From WTAW01 sp964406575 (lineage in GTDB: Bacteria; Acidobacteriota; Aminicenantia; Aminicenantales; Aminicenantaceae), in the NCBI GenBank assembly GCA_964406575.1, contig CAYOSH010000006.1:1-64000 (forward strand): a DNA stretch of 64,000 bases. Direction: 5' to 3'. Positions 61,219 to 64,000 of this stretch are shown here, in pieces; position 1 is the stretch's first letter, and each line of letters starts with the position of its first letter. The notes beneath the pieces were generated by a model. The model ran no database searches. It worked only from the letters and a program-made list of their open reading frames with translations, and was not told where the DNA came from. The position numbers and the translations under genes were made by a program.

Positions 61219-61233
61219 GCAAGAAATATGCCA
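61219..61233 (-). promoter_or_regulatory. Sigma-54 (-24/-12) promoter
   Basis: On the minus strand 61233-61219 reads TGGCATATTTCTTGC, which fits TGGCAY-N5-TTGC with the exact GG-to-GC spacing. The predicted start of transcription is near 61207. It lies directly upstream of the DUF5658-like gene and 190 bases from the sigma-54 activator gene. Confidence 0.8.
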
Positions 61234-61320
61234 CCCCTCAATTATTAGATATCTTATTGAAAATAATGTAATTAAAGATGATTGTGGTGGATTCTGTCTG
61301 CTGAGGGTTGTGTTAAAGAA

Positions 61321-61397
61321 TTGGACACTTATTTCCCATATATCCTATAACCCTAAGAAAATAAAGAAGTTACACGGATATGGCTTAAAGTGTCTAA
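61321..61397. promoter_or_regulatory. Putative activator-binding half-sites (enhancer)
   Basis: TTGGACACTT (61321-61330) and AAGTGTCTAA (61388-61397, inverse TTAGACACTT) are inverted copies with 9 of 10 matches. They lie about 90 and 155 bases upstream of the -24/-12 promoter, the distance at which NtrC-type activators bind. Assignment is by position and symmetry only. Confidence 0.5.
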
Positions 61398-61421
61398 ATA
61401 CTGTTCATTTTCCGGAACGGA

Positions 61422-62807
61422 TTAATGGGAAATGTTGTATTTTTTCAATTTATTGTAAAGAGTAGTTCTCGATATGTTGAGGATTTTGGCTGTTTTTTTT
61501 AGGTTATTGCCGACAAGATTAAGCAGGTAGGTGATGTATTCTTTTTCGAGCTCATTCAAGGTTGAGAGGTGCTCTTTACCGATAAAAGGAAGTTTTGTGG
61601 ATGAGGTCGATTCTTGAAGATACTCGGGCAGGTCAGAGACATCGATGAAGTGGGATTTGACAAGGATGGCCGCTCGTTCCAACACATTTTCCAGTTCTCG
61701 GACGTTTCCGGGCCACTCATATTTGAGAAATAGCTTCTGTACGTGCTGGGAAACCCCCTTCAGATCTTTATCGAACTTTTGGCTGAAGATATCGAGGAAG
61801 TGTCTCACTAGAATAGGAATATCTTCCGATCGCTCTCGCAGAGGCGGAAGGTGAAGCTCCACCTTGTTCAACCGATGGAAGAGGTCTTCACGGAATGTGC
61901 CGTCTTTTATGCCATCCCGGAGGTTGCGACTGGTGGCGGCGATAACCTTCACATTGACCTTTCGTGTTTCATTCGAACCCAGGGGCCTAAACTCGTGTTG
62001 CTCTAACACTCGGAGCAGTTTCGCTTGTATGGAATGGGGGATTTCTCCGATCTCATCCAAAAAAATGATTCCCTCGTGAGCCTCTTCGAACAGGCCATTT
62101 TTGTTCTTGTCGGCTCCCGTAAAGGCGCCTTTCACATAGCCAAAAAGTTCTGATTCAAATAGATTTTCAGGAATAGAGACACAGTCACAGATCACGAGGT
62201 GAGGATTCTCTGGGTGGCTAAGATTATGGATGGCTCTCGCCACCATCTCTTTGCCTGTTCCGGTTTCTCCTGTGATCAGGATGCTCGTGAAATATTTGGC
62301 GATTTTTTCGATGAGGGAGAATATCTCGAGCATGTAGGGGCTCTTTCCGATGATATTCTGGAAGAAATATTTTTTCTCCAACTTCTTTTCTAACAGAAAA
62401 GTTTCCCGCCTGAGCGTTCTTTTATTGATGATCTCGAAAAGCATCTCCTCGATGATGCCTGCGTGCAGTGGCTTAGTCAGATAGGTCGTCGCCCCCAGGT
62501 TAATCAAGCTTACGACTTCCTCGGCTTCTAAAGGCTTTCCGATGACGATCACATTGACAAGAGGATCAAACTGTTTAAGCCGGTCGATAATGCCCAGCCC
62601 TGCGGATTCATCCTTATCCAAATCAAACATGATCACATGGATGTTGCTTTTTCTTATGATCGTGAAGATGTCTGCATCGGGTGGCGAAAAATAAAGCTCC
62701 AGATCGCTTGACATAGGAGATTGACGGATGACCTCATAAGAAGAGGGATCTTCATCCAGGATGAGAAGATTCAGGACCGTAGCTGTTTCTTCGCGGAACT
62801 TCTTCAT
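61422..62807 (-). CDS. NtrC-family sigma-54-dependent response regulator
   Basis: The 461-residue protein has an N-terminal receiver domain with the acidic cluster (D18, E19, D20), phosphoacceptor D62 and K112; the usual Thr/Ser switch is Gly90. The AAA+ sigma-54 activator domain (about 152-395) carries GETGTGKE (180-187) and GAFTGA (227-232). The C-terminal Fis HTH spans about 420-460. It remodels sigma-54 holoenzyme at -24/-12 promoters. No histidine kinase is adjacent. The promoter at 61219-61233 downstream is an obvious target, with the half-sites between the two. Confidence 0.94.
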   Translation of the reverse strand: MKKFREETATVLNLLILDEDPSSYEVIRQSPMSSDLELYFSPPDADIFTIIRKSNIHVIMFDLDKDESAGLGIIDRLKQFDPLVNVIVIGKPLEAEEVVSLINLGATTYLTKPLHAGIIEEMLFEIINKRTLRRETFLLEKKLEKKYFFQNIIGKSPYMLEIFSLIEKIAKYFTSILITGETGTGKEMVARAIHNLSHPENPHLVICDCVSIPENLFESELFGYVKGAFTGADKNKNGLFEEAHEGIIFLDEIGEIPHSIQAKLLRVLEQHEFRPLGSNETRKVNVKVIAATSRNLRDGIKDGTFREDLFHRLNKVELHLPPLRERSEDIPILVRHFLDIFSQKFDKDLKGVSQHVQKLFLKYEWPGNVRELENVLERAAILVKSHFIDVSDLPEYLQESTSSTKLPFIGKEHLSTLNELEKEYITYLLNLVGNNLKKTAKILNISRTTLYNKLKKYNISH

Positions 62808-62881
62808 TTTAGGTCTCTTGCCACTCTGTTTTCCGAATGATTATTTTTCCTATAGTATCAATTAACACAATCTTTTACAAA

Positions 62882-63073
62882 CCTGAATTATTCATAAAAG
62901 CTGCCAATCCCTTACCTTCAACAACCTCTCTTCCTATGATCGGCATCTTTTACCTTCCAGGCGAGTCGATTTTGCCCCATCTGCTTCGTTGCTGCTCATT
63001 CGAAGTGGACAACCACGTCTTCATGGGCAGAGGCCTTGCATCTGCAGCAACCTCAACCCGTGAATAATCCTGG
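62882..63073. repeat. Dispersed repeat GGATTATTC...GAATAATT, copy 3
   Basis: This 192-bp element has inverted ends: CCTGAATTATTCA at 62882-62894 and its partner TGAATAATCCTGG at 63061-63073 (11 of 13). On the minus strand it starts GGATTATTCACGGGTTGAGG and TTGCTGC, matching copies 1 and 2. It lies just after the stop of the M14 carboxypeptidase gene, in the same orientation, and fills most of the gap before the sigma-54 activator. Confidence 0.6.
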
Positions 63074-63079
63074 CTAATA

Positions 63080-64000
63080 TTAAGGATATTTCTTATCTTG
63101 TTTTCCTATTTCTCCGGGGCGGCTTCTCACAAACTGGATGTGGATTCTATCCTGGCTTTCCTCTTCGATGCGAGCGATTTCATGCTGAACTTGAGCCAGG
63201 TAATCACAATGAGCCTTCAAATAAGCCAGTCCCTGATCACTGAGGAAATGAAGCCACGGGCCATGGGCGGTTTCGTCCATGAGTTCTGGAGTTTCCTCGA
63301 CAAATGTGATCCGCCTTCGAGGGGATATTTGATTTTCTCTCGAGGATCTTCTCTTGGCATAGAGATTCGCTCCGTCATATATTTCGAGATAGTTCATGTG
63401 CGGTTGCCAACGCGCGGCCCAGCGGTCGTATCGGTCATACAATTTTTTGTTAGATTCCTGGATTCTTTTATTAGCCATGAATTCCTTGATGATGTACGCT
63501 CTGAGGTCTTCGCCGGCGTTCATCCAGTCTCTAAAAATGGGAAGGGTGACACTGCTAAAGTAGGCAAACCAGCCCCGAGGGATCCAGTAGTCTCGGAAGA
63601 GATAAGGGGAGTAGTTGGAGAATTGCTGAACCCATTCATGAGAGGGGTAGCCATGGAGATTGAGATAGATATCTGGAAGCCACTTCTCCCATAAGTTTTT
63701 CCGGACTTTCGCTTCAGGCAGCAGTGGTTTGGACGTATTGACTTGAGAACCCACATCGATCCCGAGGGAGGTGTAGCGTCCGGCATGAAGACTGTGGAAA
63801 GGTGTGATCTTTTGGAGATCATACGCGAGAGCGGCACCGTCCGGATTTTCAAGGGGATGAAGGGCAAAACTCATCTTCTTCAGATATTCCTGGACAGTGG
63901 AATCTTTAGCCAGGAGCTCAGCAAACTTGAGGATGTAGTTAGTGGAGGAGACCTCGTTGGCATGCTGCCGGCCGCTGAGATAGAGCGTAGGTTTAAAGGT
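63080..64000 (-). CDS. M14-family zinc carboxypeptidase-like protein, 5' end outside window
   Basis: The gene is cut by the right edge; at least 306 residues are present and the frame stays open to 64000. Zinc ligands are visible: HxxE in GRQHANEVSS (about 63962 downward on the minus strand) and the later His in YLNLHGYPSHEW. The PLENPDGAAL motif between them is a further M14 landmark. The C-terminal half is divergent. It would remove C-terminal residues from peptides or cleave peptidoglycan stems; a signal peptide cannot be checked because the N-terminus is missing. An internal Met (63874) should not be taken as the start. Confidence 0.82.
   Translation of the reverse strand, partial: TFKPTLYLSGRQHANEVSSTNYILKFAELLAKDSTVQEYLKKMSFALHPLENPDGAALAYDLQKITPFHSLHAGRYTSLGIDVGSQVNTSKPLLPEAKVRKNLWEKWLPDIYLNLHGYPSHEWVQQFSNYSPYLFRDYWIPRGWFAYFSSVTLPIFRDWMNAGEDLRAYIIKEFMANKRIQESNKKLYDRYDRWAARWQPHMNYLEIYDGANLYAKRRSSRENQISPRRRITFVEETPELMDETAHGPWLHFLSDQGLAYLKAHCDYLAQVQHEIARIEEESQDRIHIQFVRSRPGEIGKQDKKYP

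Noticed and set aside
1..64000. CRISPR arrays, tRNA, rRNA, riboswitches
   Set aside because: No regularly spaced repeats, tRNA cloverleaf, rRNA segment or known riboswitch core was recognised by eye; a tool search could still find a divergent one.

Overview
The window is a chromosomal segment of a diderm (Gram-negative type) anaerobic bacterium. Direct evidence for a second membrane is the cluster lolC-lolD-bamA-skp-fabZ-lpxA-lpxI plus several signal-peptide and beta-barrel proteins. The mixture of a SpoIVB-like S55 peptidase, a DUF885 protein, a Lon-like (COG1067) protease, an AlaX-type editing protein, RNase HIII and a serine-palmitoyltransferase-like enzyme, at moderate GC, resembles genomes of Candidatus Aminicenantes or their Acidobacteriota-like relatives. 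That placement is inference from gene content. No rRNA, tRNA, CRISPR array, prophage or transposase gene was seen.

Layout. 0.1-5.8 kb: small regulatory and envelope genes (PilZ, a receiver domain lacking its phosphoacceptor, an excisionase-like HTH, a J-domain-like protein translationally coupled to a MinD-like ATPase) and rpoZ. 5.8-11.3 kb, minus strand: CYTH protein, polyprenyl diphosphate synthase, tatD, a DUF885 protein and fabH. 11.3-15.3 kb: an intergenic nest of repeats, a DsbD-alpha-like protein, and a divergent SDR/serine-palmitoyltransferase-like pair. 15.3-25 kb: S55 peptidase, beta-propeller protein, efp, GHMP kinase, MBL hydrolase, amidohydrolase lipoprotein, CaCA antiporter. 25-33.5 kb: a six-gene redox operon joining an alanine-dehydrogenase-like protein, NuoE, NuoF, NuoG and an NfnA/NfnB-type flavoprotein pair. 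33.7-46 kb: CoA transferase, RNase HIII, AlaX, two MacB-like permeases, alcohol dehydrogenase, a pyruvate-kinase C-terminal-domain protein, beta-barrel protein, pseudouridine synthase, Lon-like protease. 46.5-59.3 kb, plus strand: GNAT-crotonase-ribH-nusB-lysS, then the outer-membrane and lipid A genes. 59.3-64 kb, minus strand: LolA-like protein, a small sigma-54 regulon and a truncated M14 carboxypeptidase.

The most unusual material is non-coding. (1) A MITE-like element is present twice (168 and 169 bp), with 23-bp terminal inverted repeats and 9-bp target duplications. (2) A palindromic, multi-hairpin element of about 150 bp is present twice in full and once as its outer stem only; its stem sequences differ between copies while pairing is kept. 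(3) A third dispersed repeat has ends GGATTATTC and GAATAATT; two direct copies flank the serine-palmitoyltransferase-like gene. (4) REP-like palindromes built on TCCGTT lie in several intergenic gaps.

How the genes work together. The redox operon is best read as a soluble NAD(P)H-ferredoxin electron-transfer or bifurcating module, next to CoA-ester metabolism. The lol/bam/lpx block builds the outer membrane. At the right end, an NtrC-type activator lies directly upstream of a near-perfect -24/-12 promoter that drives a DUF5658-like membrane protein and a stand-alone Fis-type HTH protein, with an inverted pair of putative enhancer half-sites between them.
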